Source of the DNA: Arthrobacter sp. OV608 | GTDB lineage: Bacteria > Actinomycetota > Actinomycetes > Actinomycetales > Micrococcaceae | Length of the DNA stretch: 64,000 nt | Assembly (NCBI GenBank): GCA_900110595.1 | Contig: FOEZ01000006.1 | Coordinates: 186,001 to 250,000 of the forward strand | Reading direction: 5' to 3' | Shown: positions 27,478 through 37,432 of the stretch, piece after piece | Layout of the letters: each line of letters starts with the position of its first letter | Position numbering within the stretch: position 1 is the stretch's first letter | Translations under genes and position numbers: made by a program | The notes under the pieces: model-generated | What the model was told of the DNA's origin: nothing | Seen by the model: the letters and a program-made list of their open reading frames with translations, nothing else | Databases searched by the model: none

Positions 27478-27483
27478 TACACT
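27478..27483 (+). promoter_or_regulatory. -10 element of a leaderless luxR-type gene
   Basis: TACACT followed by exactly 6 bp and the GTG start, so transcription probably starts at the GTG. No Shine-Dalgarno site is present. Confidence 0.5.
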
Positions 27484-27489
27484 GGGCAG

Positions 27490-28776
27490 GTGGAACACCC
27501 CAATACCGCCTTGCTTAAGGCCGTCGCCGATCTGGCCACTGCTCCGCTGATGGAGATCGCCCACCGGCTGCGGGAGGCCGCCAGCCCTTACTGGGAATCG
27601 ACTGCCCTGGTGATTTTCACCGAAGACTGCACCGGCCGCCCGCAGAAGAAGTCCGGTGCCGAGGCCATCATCAGCCGGGTCTCGATCGCCGAACTCGACG
27701 CCATCCGGGCCACGCTCCTCGCCGACGCGGACGCCGACGCGGACGCCGGGACGTGGCGCGGCGAAGCCGCCTTCGGCGGCGGAATCCGGCAGATCCTCGC
27801 CATGACGTCGCCCAGCAACGCACTGTTGGTCCTCTCCGACCCGCAGTCAATTCCGGGCTCCGACACTGAGCCGGACCCGCAGTGGCTGCTCAACTACCTG
27901 TGGCGGCTGGCGGCCGAACGGATCCGCGAAAAGGTTGCTGATGCGCCGCCGTCGTACCTCATCGAATCCCGCGCCGCATCTGCAGAGCGCCTGCGCGTGA
28001 CGGCCGAACTGGTGGACCAGCACTCCACCACCCTCGAGACCCTGCTGGCTGCGCTCAGGTCGCCGGCGCTGGCCGACGCTGCCGCACGCACCGCCGCAAC
28101 TGACGTCGCAGCCAAAGCCCTGGTGGGCCTGCGCACACTCAGCGACCGGACCACTGACCTCGTCGAAGAGCCTGTAGCCTCAGCTTTCCAGCGGCTCCGC
28201 GAGGACCTTCGCCCGCTGATGAGCTTCAGCGGGATCGACGTGCAGTTCATCGAACCTCCGGTCAACGGCCGGGCGCTTCCCGGCGAGGTTGCGCACGCAG
28301 CGAGGGCCATTGTGCGCGGCCTGGTGCTGGCAATGGTGGACCAGGAAGGCGTCCGCCGGGTCCGGACGCAGTGGGATTGCGACGGCGTGAACCTGCTCAT
28401 CAACGTGCGCGACGACGGCCCCGGCGAACTGTCCGCCTCGGCGCCGGCCATGGCGCGCCTGGTCCAGCGCGTCGAGGCCCTCAACGGCAGCATGGGCGTG
28501 GACGTGATGCCCGGGTGGGGTGCCGACGTCGCCGTCACCCTCCCGCTGGACCCCCCAGCCCGCCCGTTTGCGGAGGTGGCCGACTGGAACCTGGGGGAGC
28601 GGGAAGTCGAGGTGCTGCAGCTGCTTGCCGCAGGGCAGCGAAACCGCGGTATCGCCGCGAAACTGCACATCAGCGAGAACACCGTGAAGTTCCATCTCCG
28701 CAACCTGTACCGGAAGATCGGCGCCTCCTCCCGTACGGAAGCCATGGCGCTCGCGCACAGTAACGGCCTGCGTTAA
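27490..28776 (+). CDS. LuxR-type regulator with degenerate histidine-kinase core
   Basis: A 428-residue protein. Residues about 1-155 form an uncharacterised sensor-like region with an Asp/Ala repeat (ADADADADAG). Residues 158-200 resemble the dimerisation helix of NarX-type kinases (AERLRVTAELVDQHS), but where kinases have LHD this has LVD, so the phosphoacceptor His is missing. Residues about 260-350 resemble an HATPase_c domain (LINVRDDGPGEL at 304-315, then MARLVQRVEALNGSMGVD). Residues 368-428 are a LuxR helix-turn-helix (NRGIAAKLHISENTVKFHLR). It appears to be a one-component regulator built from a kinase core. Divergent from hxlBA; it probably controls formaldehyde genes. Confidence 0.85.
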   Translation: MEHPNTALLKAVADLATAPLMEIAHRLREAASPYWESTALVIFTEDCTGRPQKKSGAEAIISRVSIAELDAIRATLLADADADADAGTWRGEAAFGGGIRQILAMTSPSNALLVLSDPQSIPGSDTEPDPQWLLNYLWRLAAERIREKVADAPPSYLIESRAASAERLRVTAELVDQHSTTLETLLAALRSPALADAAARTAATDVAAKALVGLRTLSDRTTDLVEEPVASAFQRLREDLRPLMSFSGIDVQFIEPPVNGRALPGEVAHAARAIVRGLVLAMVDQEGVRRVRTQWDCDGVNLLINVRDDGPGELSASAPAMARLVQRVEALNGSMGVDVMPGWGADVAVTLPLDPPARPFAEVADWNLGEREVEVLQLLAAGQRNRGIAAKLHISENTVKFHLRNLYRKIGASSRTEAMALAHSNGLR

Positions 28777-28817
28777 CGCGATTAACGTACTTGTCAGCTC
28801 CGTCACAGCTCCCGGTC

Positions 28818-28823
28818 TAGGAT
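28818..28823 (+). promoter_or_regulatory. candidate -10 of the IclR gene
   Basis: TAGGAT 49 bp before the chosen ATG, in the 95-bp gap after the LuxR gene. No clear -35 was found at 16-18 bp. Confidence 0.3.
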
Positions 28824-28871
28824 CGAAACTGTGGAACCAACCCGATGGTGCCACGGGCGGGAGTATGGATC

Positions 28872-29678
28872 ATGGCTTCGAACAATGACCGGGAGCCCGA
28901 CGCCGACGCGGAGGCGGGCCACGGCGGCGTGCAGTCCGTGGACCGCGCCCTCGCGGTCCTGGAGATCCTGGCGCGGGACGGCCACGCGGGCGTGAGCGAC
29001 ATCGCCGAGGAAATGGGCATCCACAAATCCACCGTCTCCCGGCTGCTTGGTTCGCTGGTGAGCAGGGAAATGGTCCATCAGAACAGCGAGCGCGGCAAAT
29101 ACCAGCTCGGCTTTGGCATCCTCCGGCTGGCCAGCTCCATCCCGGGCAGGCTGAGCCTGGTCCGCGAGGCCCGGCCCGTGCTTGAGGCCCTCGCGGAGGA
29201 GTTCAAGGAAACGGTGAACCTTGCCGTCCTCCGCTCCAACTACGCCGTCAACGTGGACCAGGCAATGGGCCCGTCAACCCTGGCCACCTACGACTGGGTG
29301 GGCAACCTGACACCGCTGCACGCCACCTCCAGCGGAAAGGTCCTGCTGGCCGCCCTGCCTGCCGAGGAGCGGGACCGCATCCTGAAGGAAACAGGCCTGC
29401 CGCCGCGGACTCCCCGGACCATCACTGACCGGAAGGAACTCGAAACCCAGCTGCTCGACGTCGCGCGCGACGGGTACGGCGTGGTGCGGGAAGAGTTCGA
29501 GATCGGCCTCACGGCAGTCGCCGTTCCGGTCTATAACCACCTGGGCGCGGTGATCGGGGCCATCAGCATCTCCGGACCAGCCTTCCGCTTCGATCCGGAG
29601 ACCGCGCCGGGACTCATTCAGGGCCTCCAGCAGGCCGGACTGCAGGTCAGCGCCAGGATGGGCTATACCCGGCGCTGA
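28872..29678 (+). CDS. IclR-family regulator
   Basis: A 268-residue regulator. The N-terminal winged helix reads SVDRALAVLEILARDGHAGV and EEMGIHKSTVSRLLGSLVSREM; the effector domain includes NLAVLRSNYAVNVDQ, LHATSSGKVLLAALP and the cysteine-free YGVVREEFEIGLTAVAVP. The ATG at 28872 has GGGAG 8 bp upstream; an in-frame ATG at 28845 is possible. It converges on, and overlaps by 16 bp, the MFS gene on the other strand. The ligand and targets are not evident; nearby hxl or MFS genes are candidates. Confidence 0.88.
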   Translation: MASNNDREPDADAEAGHGGVQSVDRALAVLEILARDGHAGVSDIAEEMGIHKSTVSRLLGSLVSREMVHQNSERGKYQLGFGILRLASSIPGRLSLVREARPVLEALAEEFKETVNLAVLRSNYAVNVDQAMGPSTLATYDWVGNLTPLHATSSGKVLLAALPAEERDRILKETGLPPRTPRTITDRKELETQLLDVARDGYGVVREEFEIGLTAVAVPVYNHLGAVIGAISISGPAFRFDPETAPGLIQGLQQAGLQVSARMGYTRR

Positions 29679-30838
29679 CTGCCGGCCGAACCTGCGGATG
29701 CAGCCGGCGGATACCCGGCCATCAGCGCCGCCGAAACCACCCAGATAACGCCGATCCCTGCCACGGCCAGTCCGCCACCCCACCCGGTAGCGGAGGCGGC
29801 AAGTCCGGCACCCGCGGCGGACGCCGTGGCCCGGAAGCCTGCGCCCACCGTGAAGATCTGGGACCGGAGGTGCGGCGGGCTCAGGTGGTTGCGGAGGAAG
29901 AGCATGGCTGCGGAGGTGGAGGCGGTGAACACTCCCGACAGGCCGATGGCAGCCACGGTCCAGGCGGTGCCGAAGTCGAAGGCCGCCCCGATGGTCAGCA
30001 GGCCGGTGGCCAGGAATCCCAGCATCATCACTGTGTGCGGGCGGGCGCGTGTGGGCCGGATGGTCTCGTACAAGGCGCCGAGAAGGCTCCCGACGGCGAA
30101 CGCAGTCACCAGCAGTGCACCTTGGCCGGGCGTACCGATGCGTTCGATCGAGAGTGCGACGGCTGCCACCGCAAGTCCGCCCTGGCCAACTTGGGTCAGG
30201 GTGGAGGCGCCGGTGACCACGGCCAGCGGCCGGTGGCTGAGGATGCGGTGCAGGCCGGATTTGACCGTTTGCCACACCGAGCCGCCGGTGCGGCCGCGGG
30301 CCTTTAGGCCGGCAACGGCCGCGCCGACGGCTCCGGCGAACGCGGCGGCTGAAAGGACCCACAAGGCGGCGCCGCCGGGCAGGAACGAGGCCATAACAGC
30401 CACCAGCGCAGGCCCGGCAACCGCAGAAATGTTGTAGGAGAGCGCGTCGTAGGCGAAGGCCCGCCGCTGGTCCGGGATCTCATCTGCCACAAAGCTCGAA
30501 AGCCCACCCATGTAGAAGGGCGAGAGCGCTCCTGCGACGGCCAGGAACGCGAACACCAGGGGCAGCGGGACCTCGCCGAGGAAGGCCGCCATGGCCAGGG
30601 CGGCCGCGGTCAGGAAACCCGCCACCGCTACCAGGACCCCTGGCCGGCGGGAGCGGTCCAGCGCCGCACCCACCATGGGCGCTGCAATAACGCTGGGTCC
30701 AAGGGAAACGGCCACCAGGGCGCCGCCGATTGAGACGTCGTCCAGTTCCTGGACGGCGAGGATGGGGATGGCAACGGTAGAACCTGCCATCGCCAGCCGC
30801 GGCGGCACTGAGGCCGCAAGGTATCCAAGCGCGCTCAT
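29663..30838 (-). CDS. MFS transporter, possibly an exporter
   Basis: A 391-residue, 12-span major facilitator. The conserved inter-helix loop reads GAALDRSRRPGVL, between spans 2 and 3. SPFYMGGLSSFVADEIPDQRR and RFRATASAAGAG-like segments resemble EntS/MFS_3-type exporters. Its 3' end overlaps the convergent IclR gene by 16 bp. The substrate is unknown; the ribosome site is unremarkable. Confidence 0.8.
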   Translation of the reverse strand: MSALGYLAASVPPRLAMAGSTVAIPILAVQELDDVSIGGALVAVSLGPSVIAAPMVGAALDRSRRPGVLVAVAGFLTAAALAMAAFLGEVPLPLVFAFLAVAGALSPFYMGGLSSFVADEIPDQRRAFAYDALSYNISAVAGPALVAVMASFLPGGAALWVLSAAAFAGAVGAAVAGLKARGRTGGSVWQTVKSGLHRILSHRPLAVVTGASTLTQVGQGGLAVAAVALSIERIGTPGQGALLVTAFAVGSLLGALYETIRPTRARPHTVMMLGFLATGLLTIGAAFDFGTAWTVAAIGLSGVFTASTSAAMLFLRNHLSPPHLRSQIFTVGAGFRATASAAGAGLAASATGWGGGLAVAGIGVIWVVSAALMAGYPPAASAGSAGSQRRV

Positions 30839-30865
30839 TCCGTTTCCCCGGCCGCTGCCCTGCGC

Positions 30866-31555
30866 TTACCCTGCACCGGCACCGTGTACATCGCTCAGGT
30901 TGTCCTCCGACCGGTCCAGGTACGCGAGCAGGAGGCTGGCCGCCCGGTCCAGCTCCCCGGACTCGAGGGCCGCGCAGATCGCCTCGTTGTCCGGCAGGTA
31001 GTGCCGGTAAAAATCGGCATCCATGGTGGCTTTATGAAAATACAGGCGCATTTCCGCCAGCACCTGGCCCATGATGCTGTTCAGCCGGGGGCTGCCGGCC
31101 ATCGCAACGATGGCACCGTGGAAATGCTGGTTTGCGGTTCCCAGCGCCTCGTCGTCGCCGGCTTCCGCGGCGCGTTTGCCTTCCTCCACAGCTGCCCGGA
31201 CCGCGGCGATGTCCTCGGCGCTGCCTCCGCCGCGGACCGCGCTGACCTCGATGGCGCGCCGAACCGTATAGACGTCGTGGATGTCCCCGGCGTCGAGGTT
31301 GGCCACGAAGACGCCGCGGTTGGGGAGGCGGACCACCAGCCGTTCGCTGGCAAGTTCGGCGAAGGCCTCCCGGACAGTGTTGCGGGAAACCCCCAGGTCC
31401 TCGGCGATGGTGGATTCGGTGAGCCGGGTTCCCGGCAGCAGCGTTCCCTCTGCAAGTTGGCGCCGCAATTCCGCTGCCACCCGCTCGGCCACCGAAGGTA
31501 CTGCGACCCGGAGACGGCCGGGAGCCGGCCGGACGGTGGGGCTCGAAGAGGTCAT
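30866..31555 (-). CDS. GntR-family (FCD) regulator of the oxoprolinase cluster
   Basis: A 229-residue FadR-type regulator: winged helix with [41 protein letters not shown] and [17 protein letters not shown], then an FCD domain ([50 protein letters not shown]). The ATG at 31555 lies 7 bp after TAAATT, suggesting a leaderless transcript. Divergent from the pxpA-like gene, it probably represses that cluster. Confidence 0.85.
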   Translation of the reverse strand: MTSSSPTVRPAPGRLRVAVPSVAERVAAELRRQLAEGTLLPGTRLTESTIAEDLGVSRNTVREAFAELASERLVVRLPNRGVFVANLDAGDIHDVYTVRRAIEVSAVRGGGSAEDIAAVRAAVEEGKRAAEAGDDEALGTANQHFHGAIVAMAGSPRLNSIMGQVLAEMRLYFHKATMDADFYRHYLPDNEAICAALESGELDRAASLLLAYLDRSEDNLSDVHGAGAG

Positions 31556-31580
31556 ACCCGAGAATTTACACGATCGCCAC

Positions 31581-31609
31581 ATCGTTGAATCGAAGGATCG
31601 TTGAACAAT
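31581..31609. promoter_or_regulatory. candidate GntR operator: repeated ATCGTTGAA
   Basis: ATCGTTGAA occurs at 31581-31589 and 31597-31605, 16 bp apart, and the second copy extends into the near-palindrome ATCGTTGAACAAT (31597-31609). The site lies in the 89-bp divergent region between the GntR and pxpA-like genes. Confidence 0.4.
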
Positions 31610-31644
31610 TTGAATTTTTAGTGCATCCTAGTGGGGAGCCATCA

Positions 31645-32421
31645 ATGAGACGGGAATCACAAATGACAGCCATCGACCTCAACAGCGATGTGGGCGAATC
31701 CTTCGGGCGCTGGACCCTGGGTGATGACGAAGCGATGTTCGGTTCGGTGTCCAGCGCGAACGTCGCCTGTGGGTTCCACGCTGGAGATCCCTCCGTCATC
31801 CGCAGGACCTGCCGGAACGCAGCGGCAGCCGGCGTCGTCATCGGCGCTCATGTGGGCTACCGGGACCTGGCAGGTTTCGGCCGCCGCTTCCTGGATGTCA
31901 GCCCCACCGAACTGGCCGACGACGTCGTCTACCAGATCGGTGCCCTGCAAGCCCTCGCAGCGGCGGAGGGAGCCCGGGTCCAGTATGTGAAGCCGCACGG
32001 CGGCCTCTACAACGCCATCGTCAGTCACACTGCCCAGGCCCAGGCCGTCGTCGATGCCGTGAAATCGGTTGACCCGGGCCTGCCCATTCTGGGCCTCCCT
32101 GGTTCCGAGGTCCTGCGGCTTGCGGAAGAAGCGGGCCTGCGAGCGGTGACCGAGGCTTTCGCCGACCGGGCGTACAACCCCGACGGGACACTCGTGTCCC
32201 GCTCACAGCCCGCAGCGGTCCTTCACGACCCCGTCCAAGTGGCGGAGCATGTATTAAGGATGGCCACGGAAGGCTCCGTCCAGGCCATCGACGGATCCAC
32301 CCTGAAGATCCGCGCAGAAAGCATCTGCGTGCATGGTGACTCACCGGGGGCCGTAGCCATGGCCGCCGCCGTGAAGTCCGCACTTGAGGATGCCGGTGTC
32401 AGCATCGGTTCGTTCCTCTAA
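31645..32421 (+). CDS. pxpA: 5-oxoprolinase subunit A (LamB/YcsF family)
   Basis: A 258-residue member of the LamB/YcsF family (PxpA), a subunit of ATP-dependent prokaryotic 5-oxoprolinase that converts pyroglutamate to glutamate. Signatures are [51 protein letters not shown] and VKPHGGLYN. The ATG at 31645 has GGGGAG 6 bp upstream; an ATG at 31663 would give the start (MTAIDLN) that is more usual in the family. It heads a cluster with an MHS carrier, a PxpB-PxpC fusion and a biotin carboxylase. Confidence 0.88.
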   Translation: MRRESQMTAIDLNSDVGESFGRWTLGDDEAMFGSVSSANVACGFHAGDPSVIRRTCRNAAAAGVVIGAHVGYRDLAGFGRRFLDVSPTELADDVVYQIGALQALAAAEGARVQYVKPHGGLYNAIVSHTAQAQAVVDAVKSVDPGLPILGLPGSEVLRLAEEAGLRAVTEAFADRAYNPDGTLVSRSQPAAVLHDPVQVAEHVLRMATEGSVQAIDGSTLKIRAESICVHGDSPGAVAMAAAVKSALEDAGVSIGSFL

Positions 32422-32471
32422 ACCCCGCACCATCCCCATCCCGAACCACCCCTCATCCCCCCGGAGGAAAC

Positions 32472-33824
32472 ATGACCGGCACCAACAAGGCAGCCAGGAC
32501 CGCGGCAAGGAAGCCGCCGGCCGGCGCGCTGAAGGCATACATCGCCAGCCTCACCGGCACATCGCTGGAGTACTACGACTTCGCCATCTACTCCGTCGCC
32601 TCGGCGCTGGTGTTCCCCAAGATCTTCTTTCCCTCAAATGACGAGTTCGTGGGGCTGCTGCTCTCCTTCTCCGCCTTCGCGGTGGGCTACCTGGCACGCC
32701 CCATCGGCGGTGTCATCTTCGGCCGCCTGGGCGACAAAATCGGCCGCAAGTACGTCCTGGTGTTCACGCTGGTGCTGATCGGCGTCGCCACCGTCCTCAT
32801 CGGTGCGCTGCCCGACTACTCGGTGATCGGCGCCGCGGCCCCCACCATCCTGGTGCTCCTGCGCCTGGCCCAAGGCATCGGCGTCGGCGGCGAATGGGGC
32901 GGCGCGGTGCTGCTGTCCAGCGAGTTCGGCGACCCCAACAAGCGCGGCTTCTGGTCCTCCGCGGCACAGATCGGCCCGCCCGCCGGCAACCTGATGGCCA
33001 ACGGCGTCCTGGCCATCCTGGCCGCCTCGCTCAGCACCGAAGCCTTCCTTTCCTGGGGCTGGCGTGTGGCGTTCCTCGCCTCCGCGCTGCTGGTGGTCTT
33101 CGGCCTGATCATCCGCCTCAAGCTTGAGGAGACCCCGGTCTTCAAGGCCATCCAGGCCAAAGGCGACCGCCCCAAGGCCCCCATCAAGGAAGTCTTCACC
33201 ACCGAGCCGCGGGCCCTCGTCTCGGCAGCCCTCTCACGGGTGTGCCCCGACGTCCTCTACGCCCTGTTCACCGTGTTTGTCGCCGTCTACGCCACCAAGG
33301 AACTGGGCATGACCACGGGCAATGTGCTGGCCGCAATCCTCATCGGCTCAGCCTTCCAGCTCTTCCTGATCCCGGCTGCGGGCGCCCTCACTGACCGCGT
33401 GAACCGGCGCTGGGTGTACGGCATCACCGCCGCCGCCACCGCCGCCTACATTCCACTGTTCTTCCTCATGATCTCCGGCAAGTCCGTGGTGATGCTGACC
33501 ATCGGCGTGGTGATCGGCCTGGCCCTGCACGCCTTTATGTATGGCCCGCAGGCTGCCTTCATCACCGAGCAGTTCCCGGCCCGTCTCCGCTACGCCGGCA
33601 GTTCCCTGGCCTACACCCTTGCCGGTGTGGTGGGCGGCGCCGTGGCTCCGCTGATCTTCACCGCGCTCTACGGCGCAGCGTCAGGCGGCTGGTACCTGAT
33701 CGCCGGTTACATGCTCCTCACAGCCATCGTCACGATCATCGGCATGCGCCTGGGCCGCGACCCGCAGCCGGAGGCAGACCTCCACCTGCTCCACACCGGC
33801 CAGGCAGGGGAGAGCCGCGCCTGA
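32472..33824 (+). CDS. MFS transporter, metabolite:H+ symporter (MHS) type
   Basis: A 450-residue, 12-span carrier. MHS hallmarks are SLTGTSLEYYDFAIYS at the first span, the loop RPIGGVIFGRLGDKIGRKYVL, GEWGGAVLLSSEF and SWGWRVAFL. GGAGGAAAC is a near-ideal ribosome site. Its position between pxpA and pxpBC suggests uptake of the cluster's substrate, possibly 5-oxoproline or a related organic acid. Confidence 0.88.
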   Translation: MTGTNKAARTAARKPPAGALKAYIASLTGTSLEYYDFAIYSVASALVFPKIFFPSNDEFVGLLLSFSAFAVGYLARPIGGVIFGRLGDKIGRKYVLVFTLVLIGVATVLIGALPDYSVIGAAAPTILVLLRLAQGIGVGGEWGGAVLLSSEFGDPNKRGFWSSAAQIGPPAGNLMANGVLAILAASLSTEAFLSWGWRVAFLASALLVVFGLIIRLKLEETPVFKAIQAKGDRPKAPIKEVFTTEPRALVSAALSRVCPDVLYALFTVFVAVYATKELGMTTGNVLAAILIGSAFQLFLIPAAGALTDRVNRRWVYGITAAATAAYIPLFFLMISGKSVVMLTIGVVIGLALHAFMYGPQAAFITEQFPARLRYAGSSLAYTLAGVVGGAVAPLIFTALYGAASGGWYLIAGYMLLTAIVTIIGMRLGRDPQPEADLHLLHTGQAGESRA

Positions 33825-33842
33825 GCGGCGCGGCCGTCTTCC

Positions 33843-35618
33843 ATGGAAACAGTCACGAACACCACCGCCGGCTCCATCGCCCGGGTAGTCGCTGTCAGGC
33901 CCGTGGGCACCACCGCGGTGCTGGCCGAACTGGCAGGGCTCCATGACGTGCTGGCGCTGCAGGCCGTGCTTCTGGAGCACCCGTTGCCAGGCCAGGTCGA
34001 TGTCCTGGCAGCCGCAGAAACCGTGCTGGTCAAGGCCGATTCGCCCCAGTCCGCCCGGCGCATCGCAGCCAGGCTGCTGGAGCTGGACCTGACGGCCCAG
34101 GCGCAGTCGGAAGGCAAGCTGGTGCAGATCGAGACCGTGTACGACGGCGAGGACCTCGCCGAAGTGGGACGGCTGACCGGGCTCGGGATTGAAGGAGTCG
34201 TGGCCGCCCATACGGGTCAAGTCTGGACCGTGGCCTTCGGCGGCTTCGCGCCGGGCTTTGGGTACATGGTGGGGGAGGACCAGTCCTTGGAAGTCCCGCG
34301 CCGGAGTTCACCACGCACCGTGGTCCCGGCGGGATCGGTGGCGCTTGCTGGCAACTACTCGGCCGTGTATCCGCGGCAGTCACCCGGCGGCTGGCAGCTG
34401 ATCGGCCGCACTGCAGCCCGGATGTGGGATCTCGGGCGGGAACAGCCGGCTTTGGCCGCGCCTGGGGACCGGGTGCAGTTCCGGGCCGTGCGGGAGCTGG
34501 TGGAAATTCCGGAGCCCGCCCCTGCTGAAAGCGTTGCAGAAGCCGGCGCCCAGAATGCAGGCGCCCAGGATATCGGTGCCCAGTGTGCCGGTGCCGCTTC
34601 CGGCCTGCGGATCCTGTCGCCCGGACTTCAGAGCCTGATCCAGGACCTGGGCCGTCACGGCCACGGCGGGCTGGGAGTGTCGGCCGCGGGGGCTCTTGAC
34701 CGTTCCTCGCTGCGGCGCGCCAACCGGATCGTGGGCAACCAGCCGTCGGCCGCCGTCGTGGAGACCGTGGCCGGCGGGCTGCGCGTGCAGGCGGTGGGGG
34801 ACCAGGTGCTCGCCGTCACCGGCGCGCCGGTGGCACTGACTATTACGCCGCCGTCGGACGTTCCCGGCGGTGGCACGGCCGGCACCAACACTGCCGGGGA
34901 CAGTGCGGCGGGGGACAGCACGGCGGGGGACGACGGCGGCCGCTCCGGGGAAGTGCGCCCGGTGCCCATGGCCACGGCGTTCGCCCTGCTGGACGGCGAG
35001 GTCCTGACCCTCGGGGCACCGGAGCGCGGATTCCGCACCTACCTTGCCGTCCGCGGCGGCGTGGACACCCAACCCGTCCTGGGCAGCCGCTCCACGGACA
35101 CCATGTCCGGCATCGGCCCCGCGCCCCTTGCGCCAGGCGGGTTCATCGAGGCGGGGAAGGCCACCTCCTCCAACGTGGTGGGCAATCCTGAAATCCAGCC
35201 GGACTATCCGGACACCGGAGTGACCGTCCTGGACATCGTGCCGGGACCGCGGGACGACTGGTTCGACGCTGCCGCGCTGGACTCGCTCTGCGGCCAGGAG
35301 TGGACGGTGACTCCCCGCTCCAACCGGGTTGGGATGCGCCTGGACGGCGAACCCCTGGAACGGAGCCGGAACGGGGAACTGGCCAGCGAGGGGACCGTGG
35401 CCGGAGCCCTCCAGGTTCCGCCCGAGGGGCAGCCCGTGCTGTTCCTGGCTGACCATCCCATTACCGGCGGCTACCCCGTGGTGGCCGTGGTGGTGGACCA
35501 CCAGCTGGACGTCGCCGCGCAGGTCCCCATCGGCGGACGCCTCAGGTTCCGCTGGGCTCCCGGATATCCGCTGCCCGCCAATACCCATCCTTCCCCCGAC
35601 GCTACCCAGACGAAGTGA
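33843..35618 (+). CDS. pxpBC: fused 5-oxoprolinase subunits B and C
   Basis: A 591-residue fusion of two proteins usually made separately. Residues about 10-220 are the PxpB/KipI (AHS1) domain, with [13 protein letters not shown] and [18 protein letters not shown] linker rich in Gly-Ala-Gln repeats ([14 protein letters not shown]) follows. Residues about 255-580 are the PxpC/KipA (AHS2, biotin-dependent carboxyltransferase-like) domain with [37 protein letters not shown] and [20 protein letters not shown]-type low-complexity insert lies near residue 350. It starts 18 bp after the carrier gene with a weak ribosome site. Confidence 0.88.
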   Translation: METVTNTTAGSIARVVAVRPVGTTAVLAELAGLHDVLALQAVLLEHPLPGQVDVLAAAETVLVKADSPQSARRIAARLLELDLTAQAQSEGKLVQIETVYDGEDLAEVGRLTGLGIEGVVAAHTGQVWTVAFGGFAPGFGYMVGEDQSLEVPRRSSPRTVVPAGSVALAGNYSAVYPRQSPGGWQLIGRTAARMWDLGREQPALAAPGDRVQFRAVRELVEIPEPAPAESVAEAGAQNAGAQDIGAQCAGAASGLRILSPGLQSLIQDLGRHGHGGLGVSAAGALDRSSLRRANRIVGNQPSAAVVETVAGGLRVQAVGDQVLAVTGAPVALTITPPSDVPGGGTAGTNTAGDSAAGDSTAGDDGGRSGEVRPVPMATAFALLDGEVLTLGAPERGFRTYLAVRGGVDTQPVLGSRSTDTMSGIGPAPLAPGGFIEAGKATSSNVVGNPEIQPDYPDTGVTVLDIVPGPRDDWFDAAALDSLCGQEWTVTPRSNRVGMRLDGEPLERSRNGELASEGTVAGALQVPPEGQPVLFLADHPITGGYPVVAVVVDHQLDVAAQVPIGGRLRFRWAPGYPLPANTHPSPDATQTK

Positions 35619-35625
35619 GCAGCAT

Positions 35626-37404
35626 ATGCGCAAGGTCCTGATTGCCAACCGCGGAGAGATCGCCGTCCGCATTGCCCGTGCCTGTGAGGACGCCGGCCTG
35701 GAGTCCGTGGCGGTGTACGCGGACGTGGACGCCGACGCCCTTCATGTGGGCGCGGCTTCCGAGGCCTACAGCCTGGGCGGCAACGCGCCGTCCGAGACCT
35801 ACCTGGACATTTCCCGGCTGCTGCGCGTGGCCGCCGAGTCCGGGGCGGACGCGGTGCACCCGGGTTACGGGTTCCTGTCCGAGAATGCCGACTTTGCCCA
35901 GGCTGTCCTGGATGCGGGCCTGACGTGGATCGGGCCGTCACCGGAAGCCATCCGGCTGCTGGGCAATAAGATCACGGCCCGGGAGATCGCCGTGCGGGCA
36001 GGCGCTCCACTGGTGGCGGGCAGCGACGGGCCGGTGGCAACGGCTGCCGAAGCGCGTGCCTTCGCCGTAGAGCACGGCCTTCCGGTGGCCATCAAGGCGG
36101 CCTTCGGCGGCGGCGGGCGCGGGCTGAAAGTGGTCCGTGAAATGGACCAGATCGAGGAAGCCTTCGACTCCGCAGTGCGCGAAGCGGTAGTGGCCTTCGG
36201 CCGCGGCGAATGCTTTGTGGAACGGTACCTGGACCGGCCCCGGCACGTGGAGGCGCAGGTCCTGGCGGACATGCACGGCAACGTGGTGGTGGTGGGAACG
36301 CGTGATTGCTCCCTGCAGCGTCGGCACCAGAAACTGGTGGAAGAGGCACCGGCACCGTTCCTCACCGGGCAGCAGACCAGGCAGATTTACGACGCCGCCA
36401 AGGCCGTGTGCCGGGAAGCCGCCTACTCCGGTGCCGGAACGGTGGAGTTCCTGGTGGCCGCGGACGGGACCGTCGCGTTCCTGGAGGTGAACACACGCCT
36501 CCAGGTGGAGCACCCCATTACGGAGGAGACCACCGGCGTGGACCTGGTCCAGGAACAGCTCCGGATTGCCGCCGGCGAACCCCTGCGGTTCGCCTCCGAT
36601 CCCACGCCGCGCGGGCACTCTTTTGAATTCCGGCTCAATGCCGAGGACGTGGGCCGGGGTTTCCTGCCCTCGCCCGGAACCATCGCCACCTTTAGCGGCC
36701 CCACAGGTCCGGGAGTGCGCCTTGACTCGGGGGCGCGCGCCGGTTCTATCGTGGCGCCGCAGTTCGATTCCCTGCTGGCCAAGCTGATCGTCACCGGCGC
36801 CGACCGGCAGCAGGCGCTTCGCCGGGCCCGCCGGGCCCTGGCCGAAATGGAGATTACCGGCGTAGCCACTGTCCTGCCGTTCCACCGCGCCGTGGTCCAG
36901 GCCCCCGACTTCACGTCAGAGACGGCGCTCACCGTTCACACCCGGTGGATCGAGACGGACTTCGCGGACACCATCGCGGCGGATCCCGAGTTCGGCACCT
37001 CCGCTCCGGACGGCGTGCGGCGCACCATCACCGTTGACGTGGACGGCCGGCGCCTCGCCGTCGGCCTTCCCGCGGACCTGCTGGACGGCTGGGCACGCTC
37101 CGGCGGAAGCCTTCCCCGAGGCGCTTCGGTGGAGGAAGTTCACGACGGCGGCGCTCCCGCCCACGCAGCCGGCTCCGGCGCTGTTGACCCCGGGGACCTG
37201 CGCGCGGACATGGCCGGGACCGTGGTGAAGTGGCTCGTGCAGCCGGGCGCCCACGTGGCGGCGGGGGACCCCGTCGTCGTCCTTGAAGCCATGAAGATGG
37301 AAACCCAGGTCGCCGCCCACCGGGGCGGGACCGTGACGGACATCCGGGCGGAAGCCGGCGGCGTGGTCACTGCAGGGGCTGTGCTGGCGACCATCGGGAG
37401 TTAA
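35626..37404 (+). CDS. biotin carboxylase with C-terminal biotin carrier domain
   Basis: A 592-residue acyl-CoA carboxylase alpha-type chain. The biotin carboxylase domain begins [20 protein letters not shown], has the ATP-grasp glycine loop [14 protein letters not shown] and the active-site [14 protein letters not shown]. The last 80 residues are the carrier domain with biotinyl Lys in [10 protein letters not shown]. The ATG at 35626 follows the pxpBC stop by 7 bp. Biotin carboxylases often accompany PxpABC genes; whether this one works with the AHS2 domain or a distant carboxyltransferase is not shown. Confidence 0.92.
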   Translation: MRKVLIANRGEIAVRIARACEDAGLESVAVYADVDADALHVGAASEAYSLGGNAPSETYLDISRLLRVAAESGADAVHPGYGFLSENADFAQAVLDAGLTWIGPSPEAIRLLGNKITAREIAVRAGAPLVAGSDGPVATAAEARAFAVEHGLPVAIKAAFGGGGRGLKVVREMDQIEEAFDSAVREAVVAFGRGECFVERYLDRPRHVEAQVLADMHGNVVVVGTRDCSLQRRHQKLVEEAPAPFLTGQQTRQIYDAAKAVCREAAYSGAGTVEFLVAADGTVAFLEVNTRLQVEHPITEETTGVDLVQEQLRIAAGEPLRFASDPTPRGHSFEFRLNAEDVGRGFLPSPGTIATFSGPTGPGVRLDSGARAGSIVAPQFDSLLAKLIVTGADRQQALRRARRALAEMEITGVATVLPFHRAVVQAPDFTSETALTVHTRWIETDFADTIAADPEFGTSAPDGVRRTITVDVDGRRLAVGLPADLLDGWARSGGSLPRGASVEEVHDGGAPAHAAGSGAVDPGDLRADMAGTVVKWLVQPGAHVAAGDPVVVLEAMKMETQVAAHRGGTVTDIRAEAGGVVTAGAVLATIGS

Positions 37405-37432
37405 ACGCGGTACCGGCGGCACCAGCTCCGGC

